Shown piece after piece: positions 9,973 through 20,405 of a stretch of 64,000 nt of DNA. The stretch covers positions 1-64,000 of the forward strand of contig CAUYUJ010020527.1 in the NCBI GenBank assembly GCA_963575745.1. Reading direction: 5' to 3'. The notes beneath the pieces are model-generated. The model was given only the letters and a program-made list of their open reading frames with translations. It made no database searches and was not told where the DNA came from. The position numbers and the translations under genes are program-made. This DNA is from Prorocentrum cordatum (Eukaryota; Sar; Dinophyceae; Prorocentrales; Prorocentraceae). Each line of letters opens with the position of its first letter. Position 1 is the stretch's first letter.

Positions 9973-10520
9973 CCTCTTGGGGCCTTCTTGGGCGGTCCTG
10001 GGTGTCTCCTGGGCCGCCTTGGGGCCTCTTGGGCCGCCTTGGGGCCCTCTGGGGGACCCCTTCGGCAGTCGGGGGGCCCTCCGAAGGGCCCCTGGGCCCG
10101 TCCTTAACGCCGGGCACATGAAAACAACGACTGCGATAGAAATGCACGCTTTTCCACGGGAGCGGGGCGATTCTGCCTCTTCGGGCTCTCTTGCGGGTCC
10201 TCTGGGGCCTGCTGGCGATCGTCGGGGTCCTCTTAGGCGGAGGCCTCAGAATGTGGGTTCGGATTCCCCCCGCTGGGCCCCTGTTGGCGCTCTCTTCGGC
10301 CGCCTTGGGCGGTCCTGGGCGCCTCCTGGGTCGTCTGTCTCCGGTCCCAAGAGGGCCCCAAGAGGCCCCCAAAGAGGCCCTCAAAGAGGCTCCAGCAGCC
10401 ACCCAAGAGGCGCACAAGAAGCCCCAAGAGGTCCCCAGACGGCCCCCAAGAGGCGACCAAACTGCCTCCAAGAGGCATCCGAGAAGCCGCCCACGAGATT
10501 CCAACGAACATCCAACAGGC
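9973..10520. repeat. Degenerate CTTGGGG/CCAAGAG repeat array
   Basis: Repeats of the CCTTGGGGCCTCTTGGGC type continue from both sides of the second tRNA-like unit. The strand sense switches: CTTGGG on the left, CCAAGAG after about 10335. Confidence 0.6.
10206..10279 (+). repeat. tRNA-Pro-like (SINE-type) sequence, copy 2
   Basis: A 74-bp segment begins GGCCTGCTGGCGATCGTCGG (A-box-like), has a CCTC/GAGG stem around the loop TTAGGCG (an anticodon position AGG would be proline), then GGGTTCGGATTCCCC (B-box-like, one base longer than GGTTCGANTCC). The outer GGCC can pair with GGCC at 10276-10279. The two copies and the degraded boxes suggest a tRNA-derived SINE head rather than a working tRNA gene. 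Confidence 0.45.
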
Positions 10521-10579
10521 TTCACATCCACAACCCAGGCACGGTGACGGGATGGGCCGAAGGCCATGAAATCACAAAA

Positions 10580-10655
10580 CGCATGATTTACGGAGGCAGC
10601 AGAAGCAGATTGGGATCTGGCAGCCCAAAAATATCTACTTTCAACGGCCTGCGCG
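10580..10655. repeat. Dispersed repeat, copy 2 (cf. 2.2 and 15.0 kb)
   Basis: Contains AGCAGATTGGGATCTGG and then ATATCTACTTTCAACG, the same core as the copies at 2200-2365 and 14975-15155. Confidence 0.6.
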
Positions 10656-10689
10656 TGCAGCAGAACAACCCGGAACAGCGACGCCGACG

Positions 10690-10995
10690 ACTGTCCGCCG
10701 CGGCCGCGGCCGCGGCAACGGCAGCGGCGGCCCCGCCGAGATCGCCAGGCGGCCCACGCCAGTCTCGTGGACCTGGCCCGCGGGGCGGCGCCGCCCGGCC
10801 AGGGGCCAGGGCCCTGCGGACGGGGGCTCTGACGAACCAGGGCGCTCCAGAGGAAAAAAAATTCAAAGGCGCCTAACTTCGCACTTCGCGCTGCGCGAAG
10901 CGCGAATAACTTCGCGCTCTCGCGCCGCCCCCTAGGGAGAAGAGGAGGATGATGAGGAACCGGAGCAGAAGCGCGAAGCGCGAATACTTCGCGCC
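10690..10995. other. GC-rich block and CGCGAAGCGCG palindromes
   Basis: 10695-10830 is GC-rich low-complexity sequence (GCCGCGGCCGCGGCCG). 10870-10990 holds repeated palindromic CTTCGCGC/GCGCGAAG motifs, resembling the GC hairpins at 9.2 and 22.5 kb. Confidence 0.5.
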
Positions 10996-11254
10996 CTCGA
11001 AAGCGCTTTTGAACATGGTCGGGTCGGACGGAGAGGGCCAGGGGTTGCGGAAAGTGTTCGGACGGTTCCGGGGGGAAAAGGGCGGGCGGGGGGGTCACAG
11101 GCTTGCGAGGTGAGGGCCTGTGGGGACCTGGGAGGCTCTGCGGGGTGCAGGGAGGAGGAACCCTTTCGAGGCGCCCAGGGGCGCAAAAGTTCCCTTCAAC
11201 TTGGCAGTATCAGGGCGCGGAGCTGATCTAAGGGAAGTTTCGCGCACTGGGGTC

Positions 11255-11410
11255 GGGGCGGGGAGAAGGTTCTGGCGCCACTGGCCCGAGGCGCCCCCAG
11301 CTTTAGCCTCAAGTTTGAAGCCCCTGGGACCCTCTGGGCCTCGTGAGGGGTGCTCTGGAGGCCGTGGGTACCTCCCTGAAACTCCTGGGGGCACCTTGGC
11401 CAGGAGACTG
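11255..11410. repeat. Dispersed repeat, second copy of the 1126-1270 family
   Basis: Shares CCCTCTGGGCCTCGTGAGGG and GGGGGCACCTTGGCCAGGA with 1126-1270, with the internal order rearranged. 10996-11254 shows nothing recognisable. Confidence 0.65.
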
Positions 11411-11429
11411 CTATCAACACCCGAAAGAT

Positions 11430-11817
11430 TTAGCGAATCAGCTCGCGTCTGAGTTCTCTGGCGCCTCTCAGCGCCAGAGGCGCTGATGTATCGAGGAAAG
11501 CGCCCAAGGGCGAAGCCGAAACCAGCTGCATACAGCAGATGTCGCACCTCCTTTTTTCGAATGAATTTCGTCCGACCCGAAATAGGACGATAAATATGTG
11601 ATCCAGAGGATTGGCTCAGGAAGCGCTGCAAACATTCAACAATATCTGGCAGCCCTGGTTTCTGGAACCCGCGCGGAAGAATTTGATTTTTTGGCATCTT
11701 GGGAAAACCCGAATGCATCACCATTATGACCCCGTACTCGTGTGAAAACGAGGACCACAGCCAACGAGAATCCATCGGGGGGTGGGGCAAGGACGACCAT
11801 TGGTCGGTGGCACGCAC
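11430..11817 (-). CDS. Unrecognised protein fragment
   Basis: A minus-strand open frame encodes about 130 residues of balanced composition, unlike the Arg/Pro/Gly-rich frames around it. It includes WLWSSFSHEYGVIMVMHSGF, KNQILPRGFQKPGLPDIVEC and RKKEVRHLLYAAGFGFALGR. Base composition is also less GC-rich here than in the flanks. There is no convincing start codon context and no family I can name. It could be an exon or a retrocopied gene fragment. The frame then runs into the dispersed repeat at 11255-11410, where it is surely non-coding, and its 5' side abuts a CCT tract. Confidence 0.3.
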
Positions 11818-11916
11818 TATTGGACGACGCTAAGGAGTGCCGCTGCTCAGAGTCACTGCCAAGGGATCGCCCCCCCCGGCCCCCCGATCGGCTTTTGGTG
11901 ACGGTGGTTTCTGTTC

Positions 11917-12149
11917 TTCCTCCTCCCATTTTTCCTCCTCCTCCTCCTCCTCCTCCTCCTCCTCCTCCTCCTCCTCTTCCTCTTTTTCCTCCTCCTCCTC
12001 CTCCTTTTTCTCCTCCTCCTCCTCCTCCTCCTCCTCCTCTTCCTCCTCCTCCTCCTCGCCCTCCTCCTACTATTCCTCCTCCTCCTCCTCCTCCTCCTCC
12101 TCCTCCTCCTCATCCTCATCCTCATCATCATCATCATCATCATCATCAG

Positions 12150-12202
<53 letters not shown>

Positions 12203-12287
12203 GCATCATCATCATCATCATCATCATTATCATCATCATCATCACCAGCATCGCCATCACCATCATCGCCATCACCACCCCCATCAC

Positions 12288-12326
<39 letters not shown>

Positions 12327-12600
12327 AATCGTCATCATCGTCATTACATCATCAAAATCACCATCACCAGCACGATCATCATCCTCGTCATCATCGTCAT
12401 CAACATCAGCATCATCATCATCATCAACATCGCCATCATCATCATGATCATCATCAGCAGCATCAGCATCATCAGCATCCGCATCATCATCAGCATCCTC
12501 ATCATCATATTATTCTTCCTCCTCCCCCTCCTCCTCCTCCTGTTCCTCCTCCTCCTCCTTTTCCTCTTCCTCCTCCTCCTCCTCCTTCTCCTTCTCCTCC
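11917..12600. repeat. Compound (CCT)n-(CAT)n-(CCT)n microsatellite
   Basis: CCT-rich at 11917-12116, CAT-rich with CAG/CAC variants at 12117-12508, then CCT again to 12600. It creates long His, Ser, Ile, Met and Asp frames that I do not regard as genes. Confidence 0.95.
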
Positions 12601-12769
12601 CCCACATCGTCTGAACAGTGGGCGCACACGAAAGAGAGAACAGCACCCAACAACCGCGGGTCGAACCGTTTTCCACGCGTCGCGCTTCCGACCGGGATCT
12701 GCGAGGTCCGCCAAAGGCCCCGGAATGAGGGGGAACGAGGGGGGGATAGACCCGCTCGGGGCGGGGGGA

Positions 12770-13100
12770 ACCTCGACCTTGAATCGGCGATGCATCGCCG
12801 ATAGATCAGCGACGGGCCCCCGACAACGCACGTTCCTGGGCGGGGTGGGCTGTCGGGCATATATCGACGATCCATGGGCGGTTAAGGGGTCGATGCGTTC
12901 CACCCCGATCGTTGCCCCTCGCTTTCGGGTCATGCCTCGACCTTCCCGCTGCCATTCGGGACGATCCAAGCACCCCCGGAACGATTTCGGCGAGGCGCAT
13001 CCGCGTCAGGGCATCCCGAGGCTGGAGAACCACCGCAAAGCGACGAAACCGACCGAATAACCTCGAGTTTCGAAGCGTATCGCTCGTTTCGCGAACATTG
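12770..13100. repeat. Dispersed repeat F, copy 1
   Basis: Shares GGGCGGGGTGGGCTNTC, TCGGCGAGGCGCA and GCATCCCGAGGCTGGA, in the same order, with 18200-18580. A shorter relative is at 37140-37330. No protein-coding signal is seen. Confidence 0.75.
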
Positions 13101-13417
13101 CCCCCGTGATGACGGAGGGGGTCCGCCGCCGGCCGGCCTGGCCCAGCGGCGCTCGTTGGCCGGCAGTCGGCTGTGCATTTGGGCAGATCGTTCTTTTGTC
13201 TTGTTACAAACGTATGATGGAATAGGCGCCCCGCGCAATTGCGGGCGCCTGGGAGGCGCCCGCCCGTCGGGCACCTTCGGGGGCGGCGCGCGGCGCTGCG
13301 CAACGAGACGTGCAACATCCGCCGCGCTGCCCCCAGCGAAACGTAACTCACCGAGAAGATGTAGCCCCTGCGGGGAGGTGCCACAAACCGCACAGGAGCC
13401 TCGACCTCACTGGGCCC
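13101..13417. other. No recognised feature
   Basis: GC-rich sequence with short overlapping frames and no motif or repeat that I recognise. Confidence 0.4.
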
Positions 13418-13620
13418 TCTGTCGGGAGCGGCCAAGATGGGGGCGTCCAAGGAAGGGGGGGCGCAAATCATGGCCGGCGGCACGTGCGCGGCCCAAGGGG
13501 GGGAGGGGCAGGGACGTCATGCAACAAGAAGAGGCGCAATGAAATCTGGGAGATATGATGACCCCCGCCATGATATCCCCCCCCCCCCTAGTCATCACAC
13601 CCCTCTTTGCCGCCCCCGAC
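13418..13620. mobile_element. MITE-like element H, copy 1
   Basis: Nearly the same sequence as 38102-38312, including GCAAATCATGGCCGGCGGCA and CTAGTCATCAC. The ends are approximately inverted (GGGAGCGGCCAAGA versus the complement of CTCTTTGCCGCCCCCG), which suggests a palindromic MITE-like element. Confidence 0.6.
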
Positions 13621-14186
13621 TCTTCGGTCTCCGCTCGCGAACCCTGGCGTGACGCGCGGTCACATTCGCGCCCTCGCGCCGCCGCCCTGGAGAAGGGCAC
13701 CTCCACGGCAGTCCACCGCGAGGGGGCCCTTCGGCGTCAGAGAGAGAGCACCTGGAGCACCTGGCCCGGGGGCCTCGGTCCCCAGGGGCGCTTCTATCTG
13801 TATCGCTCAACCAATCCTCATCCCCATCCCCATCCCCTTCGAGACCCCCACCAAAATAGCCCCCAGCTGGGGATACACCCCTCGAAACCCGAAGGGAACG
13901 GCCTATGTCCCCATCTAGGGGGGTACACTGGCCAGCGGGGCCCAGGCCACGCCGGGGATGGGGATCGGATAAACGATGCTCATTTTAGTTGCCCCGGGCC
14001 CAACGGCCACAGCGCGCGATGAGCTCCACTCCCCCGCGGGCTTGGCCCAGCTGGGGCAGCAGCGGCCCACGCCGGGTCGGATCGAAACCAAAATTCAGCC
14101 GCACCGTTGGTCCGTGCGAAGGCGATCGTGCGCCCGTCGGGCCGAGCGCGGAACGGGCCGAAAGCGCGCCGGGCACGACGGAAAGG
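13621..14186. other. No recognised gene
   Basis: Mixed GC-rich sequence, including a short CCCCAT repeat at about 13818-13840. No motif-bearing frame was found. Confidence 0.4.
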
Positions 14187-14327
14187 CCGACCCGCCATAA
14201 CTGGGGGAGGTGCGGTCCTTACCCCCCTGGGGGAAGCCATCGCGTCGACGATCCCTCGAGAGGAATGTCGACATCGACGGGCCCACCCAGGGGGGTAAGG
14301 ACCACAGCTCCCCCAGTTGTGGCTGGC
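14187..14327. mobile_element. Palindromic MITE-like element
   Basis: CCATAACTGGGGGAGGTGCG and GGTCCTTACCCCCCTGGG on the left are matched in inverse on the right by CCCAGGGGGGTAAGGACC and AGCTCCCCCAGTTGTGG. The arms are about 40 bp around a core of about 60 bp. Confidence 0.7.
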
Positions 14328-14497
14328 CTGAAAAGGGGAGGGGCGGAGCCCAGGGGAGGACAGCGCCGCTCGCGCCGCGAAGACCGAGGCGAGCGCGCCG
14401 GCGGAGAGCACGCGCGGGCCGCGCAGCACGCGGCGGGCGGCCAGGGCCCGAACTGGCAGAGAGAGTCCAGTGCGAGGCGGGGATTCTGAAGAGGCCC

Positions 14498-14660
14498 AAG
14501 GACACAAATAAATACACGCAATTAAAATCATCCCCCATAGTTTCCCATATTTTCTGGGTTTCTGTCTTCCCGCCCACTTCCCAGATTTTCCCTTCCCATA
14601 TTTTCCCACAGTTTCTGGGAAATCGATGATTAATTGTGTCTGTGTGTTTCTTTCCCTCCT
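14498..14660. mobile_element. MITE-like AT-rich element I, copy 1
   Basis: An AT-rich island in GC-rich surroundings. It is nearly collinear with 16407-16560, sharing CCCATATTTTCTGGGTTT, TGTCTTCCCGCCCA and GATTAATTGTGTCTGTGTGT. The termini (ACACAAATAAATACAC and the complement of TGTGTCTGTGTGTTTC) are roughly inverted. Confidence 0.75.
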
Positions 14661-14662
14661 GA

Positions 14663-14822
14663 GATTTATCCACATCCACCGCCTGGGAACCGACGCCCTG
14701 GCGCCCCAGCGGGCGGCGAATGTGGATACATTTCGGCCCCCGGGGGCCCGAAGGTGTCCATGTCCACCGCCTGCCGAGGCTCCGAAAACTGACCCTCCGG
14801 GCGGTGGACATGGAGAAAGTCC
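14663..14822. mobile_element. MITE-like element J, short copy
   Basis: Begins TTATCCACATCCACCGCCTG and ends with the approximate inverse GGGCGGTGGACATGG. An internal GGGCGGCGAATGTGGATA at about 14711 gives a second inverted arm. Related to the longer element at 30985-31497. Confidence 0.65.
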
Positions 14823-14974
14823 CGCCTCGGACCCATGGGAGCGTACGCGACCATGACGAGGCAGGCCTGGGGTAACTTGAACCGCGGGCCGCGAAGGGAA
14901 CGCCCTTGAAGAGGTACGGCGAGCATGGAGCGGCGAGCCCAGAGGCCGAGACCTTGATCAGGCACACGTCGGTC

Positions 14975-15155
14975 GGAAGAAGTAGGTAAAAACATGAAAT
15001 GGGACGGCGGATAAAGTGGATTGGGTCCAGGCCCTCCCAGAGAATACGAAAAAACAGCAAAATCATGCCGATTCTTGAAGTAGGAAGGCGCTTGAAGTAA
15101 AGTGGGATCTGGGAATCCAGAAATACCTACTTTCAACGACCGGCGTGTAAGCGCT
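14975..15155. repeat. Dispersed repeat, copy 3 (cf. 2.2 and 10.6 kb)
   Basis: Contains GTGGGATCTGGGAATCC and TACCTACTTTCAACGAC, the family core. Confidence 0.6.
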
Positions 15156-15825
15156 TGCCAGGCGGATACAGAATCCCAAAAGGGCAAGCCGGGAACCAGA
15201 CACGCCCGGGCAAGCTAGAACGTTCAAGACATGGGCAGATTCCACGCCGACAAGCATCACGACGACTCTGCGGGGGCAGCCTGGAGGCAGCGGTCAGGAC
15301 CTGTGAGAGGGTATGGGCGGGCAGGGGGCCGAGCGAAGGGAGGCCCGACGAGCGGCAGGGGGCCCAGGCGGCGAAAACCACCACCGCGGGAGAAGCGGAC
15401 CACTGGCAGACAGGCGGACCCAGCTTCGCGCTGGAGCCGTTCGAAGCTTCCTTTGACCTCGACAGGCCTCACCACATAAGTCAGAGGCGACTCCACACAG
15501 CATCTGTGGGAAATGCTGCGAGCTTCATGCACCGTGCAGCAGGCGCAAAAAAGACAACTTTGCCCCGGCAAGAGCCGATTTGGGGCGGGGTTTCGCGAGT
15601 TCCCTTCGGAGCGCCTCTCGCCTTGCGAGACGCCTCGCCCGCCCGCGCGGCAGGGGCGATCAGGTCCACGGCCAAGACGGGGACGCTGACGCCAGGGGCT
15701 GGGCTTGCGCGGAACTCGGCGGCCGATTGCGGCCCCCAGGGTTGTCGGGGGCGCTGTCGGCCGCGACCTTTACCGAGGCGTCCGGCCGACCGAGGCGTCG
15801 GTGCAGGGGCCAGGATGGCCCCGGG
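15156..15825. other. Unassigned sequence with open frames on both strands
   Basis: A plus-strand frame runs through most of this interval and a minus-strand frame covers 15257-15571. Both have moderately complex composition. I recognise no domain and cannot decide which strand, if either, is coding. Confidence 0.3.
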
Positions 15826-15830
15826 CCCTC

Positions 15831-16232
15831 CTCCTCCTCATCCTCCTCCTCCTCCTCCTCACCTCCTTTTCCTCCTCCTCCTCCTCCTCCTCTTCTTCTT
15901 TTCCTTATTAGTATTACTCTTATTCGTATTATTCGTATGTGGATTCGTCTTATGTTTATCATTATTATTCTTCTTGATATTAATATTATTAGTTTAAATA
16001 TTAGTTGTATTTTTCATCATATTATTCTTGATAGTATTGATATTACTAGTGCTATTCTAATAATATTACTATTCGCAGTATTAGCATTATTCGTCTTCGT
16101 CTTCTTCCTAACATTCGTACCAATATTATGCTTCCTCTTCCTCTACTTATTATATTATAATTGTTGTTATCACTCTGTCCTCCTCCTCCTCCTCCTCCTC
16201 CTCCTCCTCCTCCTCCTCCTCCTCCTCCTCCT
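15831..16232. repeat. Compound CCT / AT-rich triplet / CCT tract
   Basis: CCT at 15831-15898, a degenerate TAT/TTA/TTC triplet block at 15899-16170, then CCT at 16179-16232. The AT-rich block is striking against the GC-rich surroundings. Confidence 0.9.
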
Positions 16233-16406
16233 CCGCAACGTCGTCGACGTCGCGGTCGTCGTCGTCGCCCAGGCCAGGGGCGCGCCGAGCATGGTCGGCG
16301 CGGCGCGGGGCCGGGGCTGTGGCCGTCGTCGACCAGGCGACGGCGGAGCGTCCGCCGCCGCCCAAAAGGAGCCGGGGTCGTTGGGACTGGCGAGCTTGAA
16401 GGGGCC

Positions 16407-16560
16407 CTGGGACACACGAATAAATACACACAAATGAAAAGATTCCCCATATTTTCCCATATTTTCTGGGTTTTTGTCTTCCCGCCCAATTCCCATATTT
16501 TCCTATATTTCCTTGGGAATCGACGATTAATTGTGTCTGTGTGTTTTTTCCCCTCCTGAG
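16407..16560. mobile_element. MITE-like AT-rich element I, copy 2
   Basis: Aligns over its length with 14498-14660. Both copies are followed by CCTCCTGAG. A small duplicated CCCATATTTT motif lies inside. Confidence 0.75.
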
Positions 16561-16609
16561 AGCTCGCCGCCGAGGCGGCCGGAGCAACCGGCGGCGCGGG
16601 CGGGGCCGG

Positions 16610-16815
16610 GGCCGGGGGGGGAGAGGGCCCAGGAGGCCCTAAGAGACCCCAAGAGGCCCCCTAGAGGCCCAAAGCGGCCCCCCAGAGGCCCAAACAGAAG
16701 CCCAAATAGAGGCCCAAATAGAGGCCCCCAAACGACCCCCAGGAGGTCTCAGAACTGCCTCCGAGAGGCACCGAGAGGCCTCCCACGGTAATTATTCAAA
16801 CGAACATCCAAGAGG
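16610..16815. repeat. Degenerate CCCAAGAGGCCC array
   Basis: Units of the CCCAAGAGGCC/CCAAATAGAGG type at about 11-13-bp intervals. Confidence 0.7.
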
Positions 16816-17149
16816 CCTCCAACCAGCGTGGGGGGAAACAACGTCATGAGCGTAATGCGTCAAGCCCGTATCGGCTGAGCCCTCGACACGCGGCACGGGA
16901 AACGAGCATACCATATCTCACAACCCCGTGTGAAAGCGGGTTGGGTATGGGGCTGAGCTCCAGGTTGAGCGCACGGTGACGCGTCGGACTGGGCGAACGG
17001 CGGGGCGTCGGGCCGGGCGTGGGGCGAGGCGCAGTGCTCAGCGACTCGCTGGACGCAGGGCCACTTCCCACGACCTTCCCTCGCGCTGATCTCCGCACTG
17101 CGGCTGATCGCGCAACACTCCAGCGGTGATGCCGGCGTTTTGGCATCCA

Positions 17150-17560
17150 GCGTGGAAAGACGAGCGGCAACGGCCGCAACGGACCTCTGGCGGCCACGGC
17201 AGCCAAGCAGGCGGGGGCGGCCGTTGCCAGCCAGAGCCCAGCGGCGGCCGTTGCCGCGGCGGCGTCGGCCGCGGCGCCGCAAGCGCCCGCGGCACCGGCG
17301 GCGCGGGAGGCGCCAGCGGCCCCCGCGGCGCCAGCGGCGCTCGCGGCGCCCACGGCAGCCGCGGCGCCAGCGGGCCACGCACCAGCGGCAGCCGCGGTGC
17401 CTCCCGCGGCGACCGCGGCGCGGGCGGCGCCCACAGCGCGCACGGCGCTGGCCGCGCGCGCAGCGCGCGCGGCAACCGCGAGGGCCGCCGTTGCCGACGA
17501 CGCCAGCGGCGCCAGGGGCGCGGACGGCGGCCGCGGCGCCTGCACAGGCGGCGGTCAGCC
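17150..17560. repeat. GC-rich degenerate triplet tract (GGC/CGC)
   Basis: A very GC-rich, 3-periodic sequence that gives long Ala-, Arg- and Gly-rich frames in several phases on both strands. All phases staying open argues for a stop-free composition rather than a gene. Confidence 0.65.
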
Positions 17561-18001
17561 GCTCGCGCCGCCGCCGCGCCGCGGCGGAGGGGGGCCGGGC
17601 CTGGAGGGGGCCGGAGGGAGGAGCGAGGTTCCGTCCCAAACCCACAGGCGAACCAGAGGCGGGGGCCGCTTCTGGCCCCGCGGCGCGCCGCTGCGGCACC
17701 CTTGAGCCAGAGCGAACTGAGCCAAACCTACGGTCGGCGCGCTACCGCAAGGCACGCCGAATCAGCAGTGATGGGCCGTTTCTGGTGCGAGCTGACGTGG
17801 CAGGCCATGCACGGGCGTCTCCGGAATCTCCGAGAGCGGGCGAGTCCAGAGGATGTGCTGGTGCCGCCGTCGTTCTGAGGTGCTGCGGAACGCGCTCTGA
17901 GAGTGAGGCAGTGGAGCCAAACATCGGACCACCATGGTCGCCTCAGTTTGGCGGGATGCAAATGGGGGGATAAGTCCAGATGGGGAGAGAGGCGCAACCG
18001 A
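17561..18001. other. No recognised gene
   Basis: Short frames only; none has a recognisable motif. Confidence 0.4.
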
Positions 18002-18172
18002 GGTACAAATTGTACCTACGCCCCACGGAGAAGGTACAATTTGTACCGACGCCACGCCGACAAGGTACAAATTGTACTTTTGAAAACGTCCGCGACATGT
18101 GCGAGGATGTTAACGGGGGGGGAGAAGGTACAATTTTTACTTGCAACCTGCAGAGAAGGTACAAATTATACC
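18002..18172. repeat. Five GGTACAAATTGTACC palindromes at 31-bp phasing
   Basis: Palindromes with GGTACAA/TTGTACC arms start at 18002, 18033, 18064, 18127 and 18158 (spacing 31, 31, 63, 31). The first two are perfect, the others have one or two changes. The single central base alternates A, T, A, T, A. The regular three-turn spacing resembles a multi-site protein-binding array, but no adjacent gene is recognised. Confidence 0.85.
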
Positions 18173-18199
18173 CCAACAAAACGGTACCGGATACTCATC

Positions 18200-18580
18200 C
18201 CCCATGTCCTGATCCCCCCATCGCCATCCGGCCGATCAGTGCCCTGCCAAACATGGTACCGGCACATCCTGAGTCCGCCGTCCGCAGACCAACGCTCGTG
18301 AGAGCTGCTGGGCGGGGTGGGCTATCAGGCCCCCGTCGGCGATGAGTGGGCGATCGGGGGTCGTTGCGTCCCCCCCCCCCCTGAGCGCATTCCCCCCCAT
18401 ATCGTTGCCCGGGTCAAAACTCGCCGCTCACCAGCGGCCGTCCCAGACGATCCAGGCCCTCCCCGAGCGCTCTCGGCGAGGCGCAGCCGCTGAGAAGCAT
18501 CCCGAGGCTGGAAAGCCGCCGACGACCGACGCAACCATGCGATGACCTCGAGCCGCGAGGCCGCCCGCTGGCTTCACGAT
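18200..18580. repeat. Dispersed repeat F, copy 2
   Basis: Collinear with 12770-13100: GGGCGGGGTGGGCTATCAGG, TCGGCGAGGCGCAGCC and GCATCCCGAGGCTGGAAA. Confidence 0.75.
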
Positions 18581-18630
18581 GCGCTGCCTCCCCGAGCCTG
18601 CCGGCCCCCCTGACGTTGCCGCTCGGGCTC

Positions 18631-18703
18631 CCCCTCCCCCTCCTCCTCCTCCTCCTCCTCCTCCTCCTCCTCCCTCCTCCTCCTCCTCCTCCTCCTCCTC
18701 CTG

Positions 18704-18734
<31 letters not shown>

Positions 18735-18821
18735 TCCTCCTCCTCCTCCTCCTCCTCCTCCTCCTCATCCTCCTCCTCCTCCTCCTCCAACTCCTCCTCC
18801 TCCTTCTCCTCCTCCTCCTCC
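18631..18821. repeat. (CCT)n microsatellite
   Basis: About 190 bp of CCT with a few interruptions. Confidence 0.95.
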
Positions 18822-19000
18822 CCAGACCCCTCGAGTCATAGAAAAACGCAACGGGAGGTCGGTCGCTATGTTCAGCGTCTGGGGGCCCTCACCACCCGCC
18901 ATTTCTCCAGCGCTCCCAGCCGTGCGCCTCGCGTCGCTGCCGACCGCGCGCGCGCGGCCGTCCAGGCGCTACTCTGGGCGCGCGGGAGGCCCAGACTTGG

Positions 19001-19151
19001 GTCGGGCCTGTCCCCCGATACAGGGGGATTTTGGAGGACGAATTAAAAATCCCCCAAAGAATATTCGAACAATAACCAAAAATAATACAAACAAAATTGT
19101 CCCCCGACTATTTTTTGACTATTTGTGAATCTGTCGAGGGACAGGCCCGAC
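19001..19151. mobile_element. MITE-like element K, copy 1
   Basis: Begins GTCGGGCCTGTCCC and ends with its exact inverse GGGACAGGCCCGAC. The interior is AT-rich with A-runs. Three more copies (30720-30870, 34762-34913, 36011-36259) share the ends, the CAGGNGGATTTTGG subterminal block and the CAGACTATTTT-like block. Confidence 0.85.
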
Positions 19152-19466
19152 TTAAGCCCAGACGCTCAACGCCTCGGTGCCCAGGCCTCCGACGAGAGCA
19201 TCTTGGGGGACTCCGGGGGCATCCCGGGAGTCTTGGGGGCGCTCTCTGGGGGGGACGGCCGCTGGGGACCCGTAGAGCTCTCCTCAAATTGGGGTTCCTC
19301 TGGACCCCTTCTTGGAAGCGTCCTGGAAGCATCTCAGGACGTCTTGAGGGTACTCCAGATTTCGTAATTATTCACTGCGTGGGGATCCCCATATGTGCAT
19401 CTCCTTGCTGGCGCTCCCTTGGTGGTGGGACTCGGTGAGGACGAATCTGGATTTAAGTGTGACTGA
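19152..19466. other. No recognised gene
   Basis: Contains CTTGGGG-type degenerate repeat and a short unique segment. Nothing supports a gene. Confidence 0.4.
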
Positions 19467-19649
19467 GCTGCCTCTCTCTCTGCTCTCTCTGCTCTCTCTG
19501 TCTCTCTCTCTCTCTGCCCTCTCTCTGTCTCTGCCTCTCTTTCCCTGCCTCTCTCTCTCTCTCTGCCTCTCTCTCTGCCTCTGTCTCTCTGCCTCTCTCT
19601 CTCTCTCTGCCTCTCTCTCTGTGCCTCTCTCTCTCTGCCTCTATCTCTG

Positions 19650-19689
<40 letters not shown>

Positions 19690-19708
19690 ATTCTCTCTCT
19701 GCTCTCTC

Positions 19709-19741
<33 letters not shown>

Positions 19742-19763
19742 GCTCTCTCTCTTCTCTTCTCTT

Positions 19764-19835
<72 letters not shown>

Positions 19836-19991
19836 CTCTCTCGCTCTCTCGCTCTCTCTTGCTCTCTCTCGCTCTCTGTCGCTCTCTCTCGCTCTCTCTC
19901 TCTCTCTCGCTCTCACTCGCTCTCTCTCGCTCTCTCTCGCTCTCCCTCGCTCTCTCCCGCTCTCTCTCTCTCTCTCTCTCTCTCTCTGCTC

Positions 19992-20076
<85 letters not shown>

Positions 20077-20113
20077 CTCTCTCCCCCCCCCCTCTCTCTC
20101 TCTCTCTCCACTT

Positions 20114-20157
<44 letters not shown>

Positions 20158-20264
20158 TCTATCTCTATCTCTCTCTCTCTCTCTCTTCTCTCTTCTCTCT
20201 TCTCTCTCTCTCTTCTCTCTCTTCTCTCTTCTCTCTTTCTCTCGCCTGTCTCCTCTCTCAACTC

Positions 20265-20330
<66 letters not shown>

Positions 20331-20368
20331 CCCTCTCTCTCGCCTTTCTCTCTCTCTCTCTCTCTCTT

Positions 20369-20400
<32 letters not shown>
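19467..20400. repeat. (CT)n microsatellite, ~930 bp
   Basis: A CT tract with TCTCTG, CTCG and CTTCT variants. It yields Ser/Leu and Arg/Glu repeat frames on the two strands, which are not genes. Confidence 0.97.
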
Positions 20401-20403
<3 letters not shown>

Positions 20404-20405
20404 AC

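Noticed and set aside
10206-10279. Functional tRNA-Pro gene
   Set aside because: The T-loop has eight bases and the acceptor stem pairs only partly; a SINE-like remnant fits better.
9764-11098. 444-residue minus-strand frame
   Set aside because: It crosses degenerate CCAAGAGG repeats, tRNA-like units and a GC-rich block; composition is explained by the repeats.
17126-17973. Ala/Arg/Gly-rich proteins of 250-277 residues
   Set aside because: Several phases on both strands are open simultaneously over a GGC/CGC triplet tract.
18002-18172. CRISPR array interpretation of the GGTACAAATTGTACC repeats
   Set aside because: The repeats are only 15 bp, the spacers 16-47 bp, and no cas-like genes are present.
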